Positions 8,317 through 16,806 of a stretch of 64,000 nt of DNA are shown piece after piece. Both the position numbers and the translations under genes were made by a program. The notes beneath the pieces are model-generated. The model saw nothing but the letters and a program-made list of their open reading frames with translations, did not search any database and had not been told where the DNA came from. The DNA is taken from assembly GCF_000590885.1 (NCBI RefSeq), contig NZ_JFHN01000050.1, forward strand, positions 1-64,000, in the 5' to 3' direction. The DNA comes from Erwinia mallotivora. Its GTDB lineage: Bacteria > Pseudomonadota > Gammaproteobacteria > Enterobacterales > Enterobacteriaceae. Within the stretch, counting starts at the first letter, position 1. Each line of letters starts with the position of its first letter.

Positions 8317-9594
8317 ATGGATCACGTGAAGAGTTACTATGCCGCAACCGCAAATCCTCACGCTCCCTGGCCGCAGCTGGTCAACGATATCCAGTGTGAT
8401 GTCTGCGTTATTGGCGGCGGCTTTACCGGCCTTTCATCGGCGCTGTTTCTGACCGAAGCCGGATACGATGTGGTGGTGCTGGAAGCGGCTAAAGTCGGCT
8501 TTGGTGCCAGCGGCAGGAATGGCGGCCAGGTGGTCAACTCCTACAGCCGTGATGTGGATGTCATTGAGCAACGCTATGGTCAGGAGAGCGCCCGACTGCT
8601 TGGCAGTATGATGTTTGAGGGAGCATCGGTGATCCGCGACCGGATTGAGCGCTATGCCATCAATTGTGACTATCGTTCCGGCGGCATCTTCGCCGCACTG
8701 AATCAACGGCAGCTGCAACATCTGAAAGCACAGCGCAAAAGCTGGCAACACTATGGCAATCACGAACTCGAAATACTCGATCAGGCCGCCATTAAGCGGG
8801 AAATTGCCAGCGAACGTTATGTGGGCGGATTGCTGGATCATCGTGGTGGACATCTGCATCCGCTGAATCTGGCGCTGGGAGAGGCAGAGGCTATCCGTCG
8901 CCACGGTGGCCGTATTTATGAGCAGTCTGAAGTCACCGCCGTTAATTACGGACGCCCGCATCGCATCACCACCGCTCGCGGCTCCGTCACGGCAAAATTT
9001 GTTATCTTTGCCGGAAATGCATACCTCGCCCCCCACCTCGAGCCAAGGCTGTCGCGCATGAGCATTCCCTGTGGCTCGCAGATTGTCACCAGCGAACCCC
9101 TCAGCGCCGATCAGGCGCTGGCGCTGCTCCCCAACAATCGCTGCGTTGAGGACTGCAACTATCTGCTGGACTATTTCCGGCTGACCGCAGACAACCGGCT
9201 GCTGTATGGCGGCGGAGTGATTTACGGCGGACGCGAACCGCAGGATATTGAGTCATTAATCAGGCCAAAGCTGTTGAAAACCTTCCCCCAGCTGGCGGGG
9301 ATCAAATTTGACTTTACCTGGAGCGGCAATTTCCTGCTGACGCTTTCACGGATGCCACAGATTGGCAGACTGGAGAATGAGGTGTTTTATATTCAGGGCG
9401 ACAGCGGTCATGGTGTCACCTTTACTCATCTGGCAGGAAAACTGGTGGCAGAGGCGTTAAAAGGCAATCCACAGCGTTTTGACGCTTTTGCCCGACTTCC
9501 TCATCTGCCCTTCCCCGGCGGCCGTCGGCTCCGCGTCCCGCTGACCGCAATGGGCGCCGCATGGTATTCGCTTCGCGACAGATTAGGCCGGTGA
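8317..9594 (+). CDS. puuB: Gamma-glutamylputrescine oxidase
   Basis: 425-residue FAD-dependent amine oxidase of the DAO fold. It oxidises gamma-glutamylputrescine to the gamma-glutamyl aminobutyraldehyde, releasing ammonia and peroxide. The FAD-binding Rossmann motif is VIGGGFTGLSSALFL (residues ~29-43), followed by FGASGRNGGQVVNSYSRD and, near the C-terminus, the conserved GDSGHGVTFTHLAGKL. Overall it follows E. coli PuuB (426 aa) closely, including the end VPLTAMGAAWYSLRDRLG. In E. coli puuC lies between puuR and puuB; here puuB follows puuR directly. Ribosome site AGGAGGGAG precedes the ATG. Confidence 0.95.
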   Translation: MDHVKSYYAATANPHAPWPQLVNDIQCDVCVIGGGFTGLSSALFLTEAGYDVVVLEAAKVGFGASGRNGGQVVNSYSRDVDVIEQRYGQESARLLGSMMFEGASVIRDRIERYAINCDYRSGGIFAALNQRQLQHLKAQRKSWQHYGNHELEILDQAAIKREIASERYVGGLLDHRGGHLHPLNLALGEAEAIRRHGGRIYEQSEVTAVNYGRPHRITTARGSVTAKFVIFAGNAYLAPHLEPRLSRMSIPCGSQIVTSEPLSADQALALLPNNRCVEDCNYLLDYFRLTADNRLLYGGGVIYGGREPQDIESLIRPKLLKTFPQLAGIKFDFTWSGNFLLTLSRMPQIGRLENEVFYIQGDSGHGVTFTHLAGKLVAEALKGNPQRFDAFARLPHLPFPGGRRLRVPLTAMGAAWYSLRDRLGR

Positions 9595-9599
9595 AAAAC

Positions 9600-9628
9600 G
9601 GCAGCCCGCTGTAAAGGGCTGCCTGTGT
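9600..9628 (+). terminator. Terminator after puuB
   Basis: Eight-base stem GGCAGCCC/GGGCTGCC (9600-9607, 9616-9623) with TGTGTTT after it, beginning 5 bp past the puuB stop. It also separates puuB from the convergent cassette A gene ending at 9633. Confidence 0.75.
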
Positions 9629-9632
9629 TTAA

Positions 9633-11885
9633 TTAATAGTGGTAGTTAATGCTGTCACAGCGGTAGAGTTTTTTATCCTTCAGCGCCACCAGACTCAGCA
9701 CGTTATTACTGGCTGTGGCAGGCAAAGAGAACAAGACTTTATAGCCGGCGTTCAGTAAGGATTTCTCTTTTAAACTCTCCGCAACATCCCCCCGCGCCAC
9801 CATTTGTGTGGTAATAAAATACGCCTCTCCCTTAGCATCTGTTCCACGAATAAACACCCGGTCAGGAGAAGATAACGCTGGCGAGGTGAGTGCCAGCCAG
9901 CCCTGTATCGATATTTCAGACTCGCCGTTCTCAGTGGACACTTTCGCCGAGTCGATCACGCCTGTGCACTGGTTTACACCGACTTCGCTGTCGTATTGCA
10001 AATGGCTTAACCTTTCCCCTGCCGAAGGTTCAATGTTGATTCCCTCCAGCGGGACTTCACCCCAGGCATAACTGAAATCGCTGGCAAAATAGTCATCTGA
10101 AGTAACGGTAAATTTAATTTTCCTTACCCTCTCTCCGTGATAAGGAAACGCATCTAAATGCGGTGAAGCTACCACGCCGCTGACGGAGTTCAGGATATTC
10201 AGGCGATAACTCTTCTCCTCACCGTTGGCCATCAGATAGTGCACGTAGAGCACACCTCCGCGATAAAAGGTATTTTGTAACCGGGCCAGTGCGGTCAGTT
10301 TAAACACCGGGAAAATTTTGACCAGGCCGTCCGCACTGTCAGGTATGGTGATCCACTGACCGAAAGCGGCACGGTGGTTCTCTTCAGCAGGCGGCTGGAA
10401 AGTCCGGGTATCCGCATTACGTTGCAGTAACATCACCGGCTTGTTATTAACATAGAAACTCTTCACCACATGATAATTAAGCATCACAGCGGTGCTGGTC
10501 AGCGGATCTTCATTGAGCGCATATTTATGATCAAAACCCTCAAAGCTGTTGCAGTTCTGACCCGGGCAGAATGTCGAGGCGTGCCATAATACAAAGTCTG
10601 GCTTGTCGTCACTCTCGAAAAACGCCTGATTTAATTTATCCAGCTTCGGAGTGAGCGTCATAAAATTCTGGAAAAGAGGTCGGTGATGGTAATTCAATTT
10701 ATTAGCCAGCAGGAACTCATTATTATACGGATAAACATCAACAGACTTTGCACCAATCAGATGAGTAACATCGTCTGGCAACAGATAGTCATGATATTTT
10801 TGTGCAGCCCTTGCCTCCGGTGAGACTAAAAAATCTTCATGGGTAAAAAATGGAACCGCAGGTAAATAACCGGAAACGATGGGCACGCTTAATATGTAAA
10901 TCAGAGAACATATTGTTATCGCAAACACGCCGCGCCACAGTTTTTTGTAGTGAAAGCAAATCACCATCACCATGACGGAAACGGGCATAATAAAATAACC
11001 CGGATAATGATCGGCACGCCCAAAGCCTAATTTGACCATAGCCAACAGCAAAATATTAAAACTTAATACCATTGCCGGGTAATTCAGGATTAAGAATATA
11101 TTGGTTACCAGGAAAATGACAAAGATAGCCAGCCAGACATCTTCCCCCAACACATTATCAAATGTCATATCAACAGCATTACCAAAACTGAGCTGGGAGT
11201 TGATAATGGCATAATCTTTTATACTGTGCAGATGATGAAAAATTGACAGACCAAAAACCAGATAGGCTGATAACACAAACAGAGAGAAAAGGCACAGCGC
11301 TTTTATTTTTCTGTCAAAAACCGCCCGGGAAAAAAGATACGCGCCGAGAGTCAGCACTGCGGTCATTCCGTAAACAAATCTGACGTAAAACAACATTCCC
11401 GCAATAACAGCGAGTAATACCACCGTTGCCGGACTTAACACGCCTTTGCGTACGCATTCATACCAGGCCACCACCAGGAAAGGCGTGAGCATAAAAAAGT
11501 TTGTCGGAATGATTATCTGATAAAGATAGAGAAAAACCACCGCGACAAAGGGGATCCATGCAGAAAAGTATGCCGATAATCTGATCAAATAAAACCAGAA
11601 CAGTGAGGCCACCAGACTCATAAATACCAGCGAAATCCAGTATGAAAATTCGCTGTACTGCGCCACGGTCCCACCGGTTATCCAGAAGAGTGGGCCATAA
11701 CTGAAAAGAAAATCCTGCTGCCCCTGAAACATATGGTTGGTCATATTCATCCATTGTTCCAGGGTCTGAAGCGTACTGCCATTAAATTGTGCAGGATGCA
11801 GATAGGCAAACATCACGCCAAAAATAATGGCAAACAGTTTAAAATCTGACATTTTATTATCAGAATGAATGATTGGTTGCGACAT
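9633..11885 (-). CDS. Large polytopic membrane protein, possible GT-C-type glycosyltransferase (cassette A)
   Basis: 750 residues. The N-terminal ~370 residues contain about ten hydrophobic segments (from KLFAIIFGVMFAYLH onward); the remaining ~380 residues are mostly hydrophilic and probably face the periplasm. The loop after the first span reads NGSTLQTLEQWMN and is followed by FLFSYGPLFWITGG, a layout like membrane glycosyltransferases that use polyprenyl-phosphate sugars, but no catalytic family signature could be confirmed. It is the last gene of a seven-gene minus-strand unit and starts 3 bp after the DPM-synthase-like gene. I infer it transfers the lipid-linked sugar made by the cassette onto a cell-surface glycan. 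It could instead be a membrane scaffold or polymerase. Confidence 0.55.
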   Translation of the reverse strand: MSQPIIHSDNKMSDFKLFAIIFGVMFAYLHPAQFNGSTLQTLEQWMNMTNHMFQGQQDFLFSYGPLFWITGGTVAQYSEFSYWISLVFMSLVASLFWFYLIRLSAYFSAWIPFVAVVFLYLYQIIIPTNFFMLTPFLVVAWYECVRKGVLSPATVVLLAVIAGMLFYVRFVYGMTAVLTLGAYLFSRAVFDRKIKALCLFSLFVLSAYLVFGLSIFHHLHSIKDYAIINSQLSFGNAVDMTFDNVLGEDVWLAIFVIFLVTNIFLILNYPAMVLSFNILLLAMVKLGFGRADHYPGYFIMPVSVMVMVICFHYKKLWRGVFAITICSLIYILSVPIVSGYLPAVPFFTHEDFLVSPEARAAQKYHDYLLPDDVTHLIGAKSVDVYPYNNEFLLANKLNYHHRPLFQNFMTLTPKLDKLNQAFFESDDKPDFVLWHASTFCPGQNCNSFEGFDHKYALNEDPLTSTAVMLNYHVVKSFYVNNKPVMLLQRNADTRTFQPPAEENHRAAFGQWITIPDSADGLVKIFPVFKLTALARLQNTFYRGGVLYVHYLMANGEEKSYRLNILNSVSGVVASPHLDAFPYHGERVRKIKFTVTSDDYFASDFSYAWGEVPLEGINIEPSAGERLSHLQYDSEVGVNQCTGVIDSAKVSTENGESEISIQGWLALTSPALSSPDRVFIRGTDAKGEAYFITTQMVARGDVAESLKEKSLLNAGYKVLFSLPATASNNVLSLVALKDKKLYRCDSINYHY

Positions 11886-11888
11886 GAT

Positions 11889-12695
11889 TTACTGTCCTTT
11901 CGGATTGTATTTACCCAGGCAGGCAGAAAGCAATGTCTCGAACACCGCATAATTCCCTCTGAAGCTACTTATTTTAGTCGGCACTTCTCCTTTAGGATAT
12001 TTCCGCACCGTGGCTAACTCAGCACAGCGATATCCCAGTTTCGGCACCCGGTAGGAGAGATAAGCGAGTAATTCATAGCTGTTAAAGATATCCCGAAAAG
12101 GAGCAACCCTGGCATCAGCTAACATTTTACTGCTGTAGGCGCGGAAGCCTTGCGTGGTGTCAGTCCAGTGGAATCCCGACGCGACAGAGAGTAATGGCGC
12201 ATGGATGCCGCGAATAGCCAGATAACGTGACACAGGCGTATTTTCTGCCACGCCGCCTTTAATAAACCGTGAGCCCTGCACAAAATCATAGCCCTGTTGC
12301 AGCGCATCGATTAAACGAGGTATCGCCTCAGGATCGTCTTTATCGTTGCCATCAATGGTCACGATGCCTTCATAGCCCTGCTCAAGTGCAAAAGCATAAG
12401 CACAGCGCAGCTGTGCGCTTAATTTACCCGCACCGGTTTTAAGCAGCAGTGTACGGACATGGTTGTTTTTTAATTTTTCTTCTGCCAGAGAACCATCGTT
12501 ACTGCCACCGTCAATAATAATCACATCAGCAAGAGAGGAAATATTAATCGCGGTCATACGGCTTAACAGGCTGGTAATTCTTTCGCCTTCGTTGATAACA
12601 GGAATAACAACACAATATGCATGTTTTTTGTCCTGACAAAACGTGACCTGATAATCAGGCACCTGCCAGCTTTTATCGGAGATAACTCTTTCCAT
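11889..12695 (-). CDS. Polyprenyl-phosphate sugar synthase-like glycosyltransferase 2 (cassette A)
   Basis: 268-residue GT2-family enzyme. Motifs: VIPVINEGERI (residues ~32-42), nucleotide-binding VIIIDGGSNDGS and TIDGNDKDDPEAIPRLID, where a DxxDKDDP block takes the place of the usual DADLQHDP of dolichyl-phosphate-mannose synthase-like enzymes. It then has the family's QGSRFIKGG. There is no C-terminal membrane pair, so it is peripheral. Enzymes of this type move a sugar from a nucleotide donor to undecaprenyl phosphate (as ArnC and GtrB do). The neighbouring ArnE-like protein would flip the product. Start ATG at 12695; the next gene begins 3 bp past its stop. Confidence 0.75.
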   Translation of the reverse strand: MERVISDKSWQVPDYQVTFCQDKKHAYCVVIPVINEGERITSLLSRMTAINISSLADVIIIDGGSNDGSLAEEKLKNNHVRTLLLKTGAGKLSAQLRCAYAFALEQGYEGIVTIDGNDKDDPEAIPRLIDALQQGYDFVQGSRFIKGGVAENTPVSRYLAIRGIHAPLLSVASGFHWTDTTQGFRAYSSKMLADARVAPFRDIFNSYELLAYLSYRVPKLGYRCAELATVRKYPKGEVPTKISSFRGNYAVFETLLSACLGKYNPKGQ

Positions 12696-12706
12696 TTTTT
12701 AATGCC

Positions 12707-13063
12707 TTATTTCACTTTAGTTGTTATTAAAATAACTCCGACAATCACCAGTGCTATTCCCGCTGCCGTGGTCCAGTAGAACGGTTCACGAAAGATCAGG
12801 AATGAGAGCAGAGCCACGCAGGCCACGGCACCCGATGTCAGAACGGGATGGGCGACGTTCAGGGGCAAAAAGGCGAGCGAGGCAGCATATAAAACAAATG
12901 CCATGCCATACAGCCCCAGGCCTAGCCAGAAAGGCCAGTTATGTAATGCCGCCAGCGGCTCAGTCAGCGATGGGAATTTTCTCGGTGGCGTCATGGCGAG
13001 TTTAATCAACACGCTGGCAGAACCATTTGAGGCAATACCTAATATCAGAATCAACCACTTCAT
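12707..13063 (-). CDS. Small multidrug-resistance/EamA-type transporter, ArnE-like flippase subunit (cassette A)
   Basis: 118 residues with four membrane segments (about 1-19, 45-65, 70-90, 95-115). The segment LAFLPLNVAHPVLTSGA matches the LPL-VAxPVL signature shared by SMR proteins and ArnE/ArnF, which are proposed to flip undecaprenyl-phosphate-aminoarabinose. Between a lipid-sugar synthase-like GT2 and a GT-C-like protein, a flippase role is the natural reading. No partner subunit (ArnF) is present, so it may act as a homodimer. It overlaps the upstream isomerase-like gene by 4 bp (ATGA). Confidence 0.7.
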   Translation of the reverse strand: MKWLILILGIASNGSASVLIKLAMTPPRKFPSLTEPLAALHNWPFWLGLGLYGMAFVLYAASLAFLPLNVAHPVLTSGAVACVALLSFLIFREPFYWTTAAGIALVIVGVILITTKVK

Positions 13064-13884
13064 CTGATGGCTCCGTAGTGCGTGGTGACAAACGCCAGTG
13101 CCTTTTCAATTGCTTGCAGATGAGGCTGTTGTTCCGTCGCCAGCATTTCGATAGTGGCATAGTCAGAGGACAAATAACGACTGATTGCCTGACTGAAACC
13201 AGGGTGGTCACCCTCGCCCATACCCGCAGGCACCAGGCCTGGTTCGCTGATATGAATGTGACCAATCAGTTGATGATACTGCGCCAGCAGCGCCAGAGGA
13301 TTTTCATTATTAATCGTCACCGCACCGGTATCAAATTGCATACGGATCGCAGAATGATTAACGGCCATCACCACCTCAGCGGTTTCATGGGTGGTGGTCA
13401 TAAAATTCGCCCCATAACAGGCAGGGTTGGGTTCCAGACAAATGATGACGGAATATTTGCTGGCGATATCGCCCAGAGCACGAAAGAAATCAATAGCCAT
13501 GGTGGCTACCTGCTGATCGGAGAGATTTTTTCGGTCGCGGTTTTTCGGTGAACCAAATACCAGCCGTGTGGCACCCAGGCCCGCAGCGATGCGGCAGACT
13601 GCCTCAAGATGAGTGAGCATACGCTGACGGACATCAGCCGCGTCAAACAGATTAAGCCCCTGTGTGCCAAAAAGTAGCGACTGCATGCCGGCAATGGATA
13701 TTCCCCGCTCGCGCCACCAGCCACTGACCGTCTTTATTTGCTCATCAGTCGCGTTGACGACATCCGGGAAATATTTGCCCGGTGCAATATCAATGGCATC
13801 ACACTGGTACTGATTGAGCAGCGCGGCAACCTGATTATCTTCAGAGACATCCCAGGCTATATTCGAAAAAGATAATTTTGTCAC
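13060..13884 (-). CDS. Sugar phosphate isomerase/epimerase-like TIM-barrel protein (cassette A)
   Basis: 274 residues of the xylose-isomerase-like (AP endonuclease 2 fold) family. Visible family features are an N-terminal IAWDVSEDNQVAALL strand/helix, the metal-ligand region ICLEPNPACYGANF with a Glu, RMQFDTGAV with an Asp, and IGHIHISEPG with His and Glu. Such proteins isomerise or epimerise free or phosphorylated sugars and inosose-like compounds with divalent metal. GTG start at 13884, with AAAGGGAT about 8 bases upstream inside the preceding gene. It probably supplies an unusual sugar for the cassette; the actual substrate cannot be read from sequence. Confidence 0.75.
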   Translation of the reverse strand: MTKLSFSNIAWDVSEDNQVAALLNQYQCDAIDIAPGKYFPDVVNATDEQIKTVSGWWRERGISIAGMQSLLFGTQGLNLFDAADVRQRMLTHLEAVCRIAAGLGATRLVFGSPKNRDRKNLSDQQVATMAIDFFRALGDIASKYSVIICLEPNPACYGANFMTTTHETAEVVMAVNHSAIRMQFDTGAVTINNENPLALLAQYHQLIGHIHISEPGLVPAGMGEGDHPGFSQAISRYLSSDYATIEMLATEQQPHLQAIEKALAFVTTHYGAIR

Positions 13885-13890
13885 CTGGCG

Positions 13891-14661
13891 TTATCCCTTT
13901 TTACTTTCCGACTGCGCGTAGGCTCTAACCGCCATTAATGTTTCACGCTTGCTGTACTGATAGTGTTCATATTTATCAGCGAATAAATGGGCATAGCGAC
14001 TTTGCATATTGTAATCAGCCGGCTTGCCGTCCAGTTGCGTGGTACACGCCATGCCAAATCCGGCTTTGGCGATTTCTGCAACGGAGACCGGCTCAGCAGT
14101 CAGGTGCAGCAGTTTCAGCTGATTGCTTAATGCAATTTCGATGTCATACCAAAGATTTATCATCGGATAGAACTGAAAGGTACTTCGACTTTCAATCTGT
14201 TCGACATTGTTATTATTGTGGAAGTCGAAAATGATATTTTTCCGCAGACCAGGCCCCACCAGACCGGGCAGTCTGACAATCAGTGACTGCGGAAAATGCG
14301 CTTCCACGAATTTTTCCAGCTCACGACGGTGTAAACCGTAAGGTTGTAACTGCGCCTCATCAACCGGACTCTGCTCATCAATGTTTTGTGGGTTGTTAAA
14401 AACATCCACGGTGCTGATCAAGATAAATTGTTTGCAGCTGACGGTTTTAATTTTTTCAATCAGCGAATCGATACAGGCACGATCGTTTTCAGGCTGTTTA
14501 TTAGCCAGCCATTTCTGTCCAGGCGCACCGGCACAAACCACGGTGTCGAAAGACTGACCACAAATATCAGCAATATTTGTTGAGCGGAATAATGCCTGAA
14601 ACGCTTTTTGTCTCAGCAGGGTTGAACCAACAAAACCCGTAAATCCAATTAAAGCATCCAT
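13891..14661 (-). CDS. NAD(P)-dependent sugar epimerase/dehydratase-like SDR (cassette A)
   Basis: 256 residues of the extended short-chain dehydrogenase fold but shorter than typical sugar epimerases (~310-340). The nucleotide-binding motif is GFTGFVGSTLL at residues ~6-16. The active-site segment reads YGLHRRELEKF, so the usual YxxxK has Arg in place of Lys, and the upstream serine region is ILISTVDVF. The Lys-to-Arg change is unusual and may alter or weaken oxidoreductase chemistry. RLPGLVGPGLRKN matches the epimerase substrate loop. It sits between a degenerate GT2 and a sugar isomerase, 6-14 bp from each. Confidence 0.7.
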   Translation of the reverse strand: MDALIGFTGFVGSTLLRQKAFQALFRSTNIADICGQSFDTVVCAGAPGQKWLANKQPENDRACIDSLIEKIKTVSCKQFILISTVDVFNNPQNIDEQSPVDEAQLQPYGLHRRELEKFVEAHFPQSLIVRLPGLVGPGLRKNIIFDFHNNNNVEQIESRSTFQFYPMINLWYDIEIALSNQLKLLHLTAEPVSVAEIAKAGFGMACTTQLDGKPADYNMQSRYAHLFADKYEHYQYSKRETLMAVRAYAQSESKKG

Positions 14662-14675
14662 TCAACACTCCGAAA

Positions 14676-15680
14676 TCAATTGTCGCGACCCGTTTGCACC
14701 CAGTTATTTTCTGGCGAAACGGCATCACTTAATACATTGACACGATCGGCATTCAGCATCACATCGCTGTGACGTTCATATACCACCGCATATTCGCTCT
14801 GAGCGCTGCTTTCATCCAGCAGCCGTCCCAGGTACTCGCCAAAAAAGGCCATCATGATGAACTGCAGGTTAAACAGCAGCGACATGAAGAAAACCAGTGT
14901 CGTCCATCCCTCAACAACGTGACCATCCAGTAAATGAATAAGCACACTGTAAGTGGCAAAAATAAATGCGGCCAGACTGCCGCAAAATCCAATACCGGAC
15001 ATCCAGCGTAAAGGCTTCGATGAATTAAATACCATCAGACGCAGCAGACGCCGGACCGTTTTAAACATCCCCATCCCCTCCGCTTCACGAAGTGGAACGT
15101 AGGCGTAAATACCTACGGGATAGCCTGTTTTCTGAATACGTAAATAGAACTGGTGATGAAAACGTCCGACGCGGGTGACCGCATTGACCGCCCGACGGCT
15201 GAGGCAACGCATGGCGGTAGAATTTTCCGGCAAATCATAACCTATTGCGCGCAGCGCCTTGTTTACCACCATCCGCATCAAACGGTATGAGAGCGATTTG
15301 GTGCGCGTTGTCACCCCAATTACCACATCCTTGCCGCTGCGACACTGACTGACCATCTCCGGGATAGCCTCCAGCGGATCGGCACAGGGATTCCACAGCA
15401 CGACAAAATCACCAATCGCATTCTCAAGACCGGCAGCCAGCGCAACATCGATGCTGACTTCGGTTGAAAGATGAATGATACGCACGCCTGGGATGTTTTT
15501 TAGCACGGCATCTTCAGCCTGCGCGCTGGTGGAATGGATCCCCGCCGCGATAATCACTATTTCATAGTCGCTGTAATGGTGGTCGAGAACCTGATACACC
15601 TGCAACAGGGTCGGATGTAAATCCTGTAAAGCAGACTGAACTACAATCACAACTGATACAAAAGATTCACTTTTCATCAC
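14676..15680 (-). CDS. GtrB-like glycosyltransferase 2 with degenerate catalytic motifs (cassette A)
   Basis: 334 residues laid out like GtrB/ArnC: an N-terminal GT-A domain (~1-230) then two membrane segments (~235-260 and ~270-292) ending GEYLGRLLDESS, a family hallmark (usually GEYLGRIYxE). The catalytic landmarks are lost: where active members have VDDGSTD this reads IIAAGIHST, and where they have DADLQDPP it reads WNPCADPLEAI. It may be inactive, a structural partner of the second GT2 in the cassette, or it may bind another donor. GTG at 15680 is the first possible start (AAGG 10 bases upstream); an ATG lies one codon later. It begins 1 bp after the FAD gene stop. Confidence 0.75.
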   Translation of the reverse strand: MMKSESFVSVVIVVQSALQDLHPTLLQVYQVLDHHYSDYEIVIIAAGIHSTSAQAEDAVLKNIPGVRIIHLSTEVSIDVALAAGLENAIGDFVVLWNPCADPLEAIPEMVSQCRSGKDVVIGVTTRTKSLSYRLMRMVVNKALRAIGYDLPENSTAMRCLSRRAVNAVTRVGRFHHQFYLRIQKTGYPVGIYAYVPLREAEGMGMFKTVRRLLRLMVFNSSKPLRWMSGIGFCGSLAAFIFATYSVLIHLLDGHVVEGWTTLVFFMSLLFNLQFIMMAFFGEYLGRLLDESSAQSEYAVVYERHSDVMLNADRVNVLSDAVSPENNWVQTGRDN

Positions 15681-15681
15681 G

Positions 15682-16806
15682 TTAATTCAACCTTATCACC
15701 CGCTCAATTTCCGCAAGGGCATCATAGATGTTGTCTATTTTCCCCCCCATGATGCAGTGAAGACCCTGCAATCCATGGTTGGCGCGGAACAAAATTGGCC
15801 GTGAATCATCGGAGTCACTGCGGGGTAACAGCGTCTTCACTTCCCAGATGGACTTTTTATACTGGCACTCACCTAACAGAGGGATGTAGCGCTGGGCATC
15901 GGCAATCATGTATCGCCACGCGGTGCTTTTACGGGCGGTGTCATATTTCTGCCCGGCATCATGGTAAGGGGCGTTGGTCTGGTCTTCCCATTGATAGTGA
16001 GGCGTGTAGCGCACATGGCTGAAGGAATGACAGCCTGTTGACGGAAAAGGCATCACCGAAAAAAACGGCCCGCACATCACGGTAAATCCCATTTTTTTCA
16101 GTTCATCCGGCACATCAACCAGGCACATTTCTGTCATTTCATGTCGAAACGGGATGAGTTCGATGGCTGAAGCATCAAGCAGATAATTAATGCGGGAATA
16201 GGTGCAGTTAAAGAGATGATCGGCATAAACCTCCTCCTCTTCATTGCCTCTTGCTACCGTGACGGCCAGACCTGCACCCCGCTGCGTGACTCTCTTTACC
16301 GCAGCTTCGTTAACCACATTAACCCTGGCTGCCTGTAAACGTTCCAACATCATGTCACGCAGCTTATGGGAATTGAATGCGTATTCTGTCGTGCTGAAAG
16401 CCGCGTCAATCAGCGCCGGATTAACCAGCCGCTGAACTTTTGCTGGTGCATTTTCACAATAAGCACCAATGCGGCCACAAAACTGCCTGAACTGCGCTGC
16501 GCTGACCTTCCCCAGGTGACTGGAGATGAGATAATACTTTTCGAAATCACTGTCTACGCAGTCTCTGAATTCATTAACAAATTGAGGGAACGAAATACGC
16601 GATCTCAGCGCAGTGAGAACACTTCGGGGATAATGGTAACCATTGTGGACGCGCGCCTGGTTAACATATGACGCTCTCGACATTAATGACTTCGCCATCT
16701 CATATAAGGTGACGTGACATCCTTTTAATGCCAGCTGTTCTGCAATATAAAGACCAAAAAAGCCCCCTCCTGCAATAACAATGTTGGGATGTTTACTTAC
16801 AGACAT
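15682..16806 (-). CDS. FAD-dependent oxidoreductase (DAO fold), first gene of cassette A
   Basis: 374 residues. The FAD-binding motif IVIAGGGFFGLYIAEQLALK (residues ~9-28) with acidic YEM at the end of beta-2 places it in the glutathione-reductase/DAO superfamily. VNQARVHNGYHYPRS follows, resembling the loop after the FAD site in amine and hydroxy-acid oxidases. A second glycine motif at the C-terminus (HCIMGGKIDNIYDALAEI) closes the FAD domain. The substrate is unknown. It leads the seven-gene minus-strand unit, so it may oxidise the sugar or amino group that the cassette installs. The 750 bp upstream must hold the promoter. Confidence 0.7.
   Translation of the reverse strand: MSVSKHPNIVIAGGGFFGLYIAEQLALKGCHVTLYEMAKSLMSRASYVNQARVHNGYHYPRSVLTALRSRISFPQFVNEFRDCVDSDFEKYYLISSHLGKVSAAQFRQFCGRIGAYCENAPAKVQRLVNPALIDAAFSTTEYAFNSHKLRDMMLERLQAARVNVVNEAAVKRVTQRGAGLAVTVARGNEEEEVYADHLFNCTYSRINYLLDASAIELIPFRHEMTEMCLVDVPDELKKMGFTVMCGPFFSVMPFPSTGCHSFSHVRYTPHYQWEDQTNAPYHDAGQKYDTARKSTAWRYMIADAQRYIPLLGECQYKKSIWEVKTLLPRSDSDDSRPILFRANHGLQGLHCIMGGKIDNIYDALAEIERVIRLN

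Noticed and set aside
8434-9036. 200-codon minus-strand frame inside puuB
   Set aside because: Shadow of puuB, which is conserved end to end.
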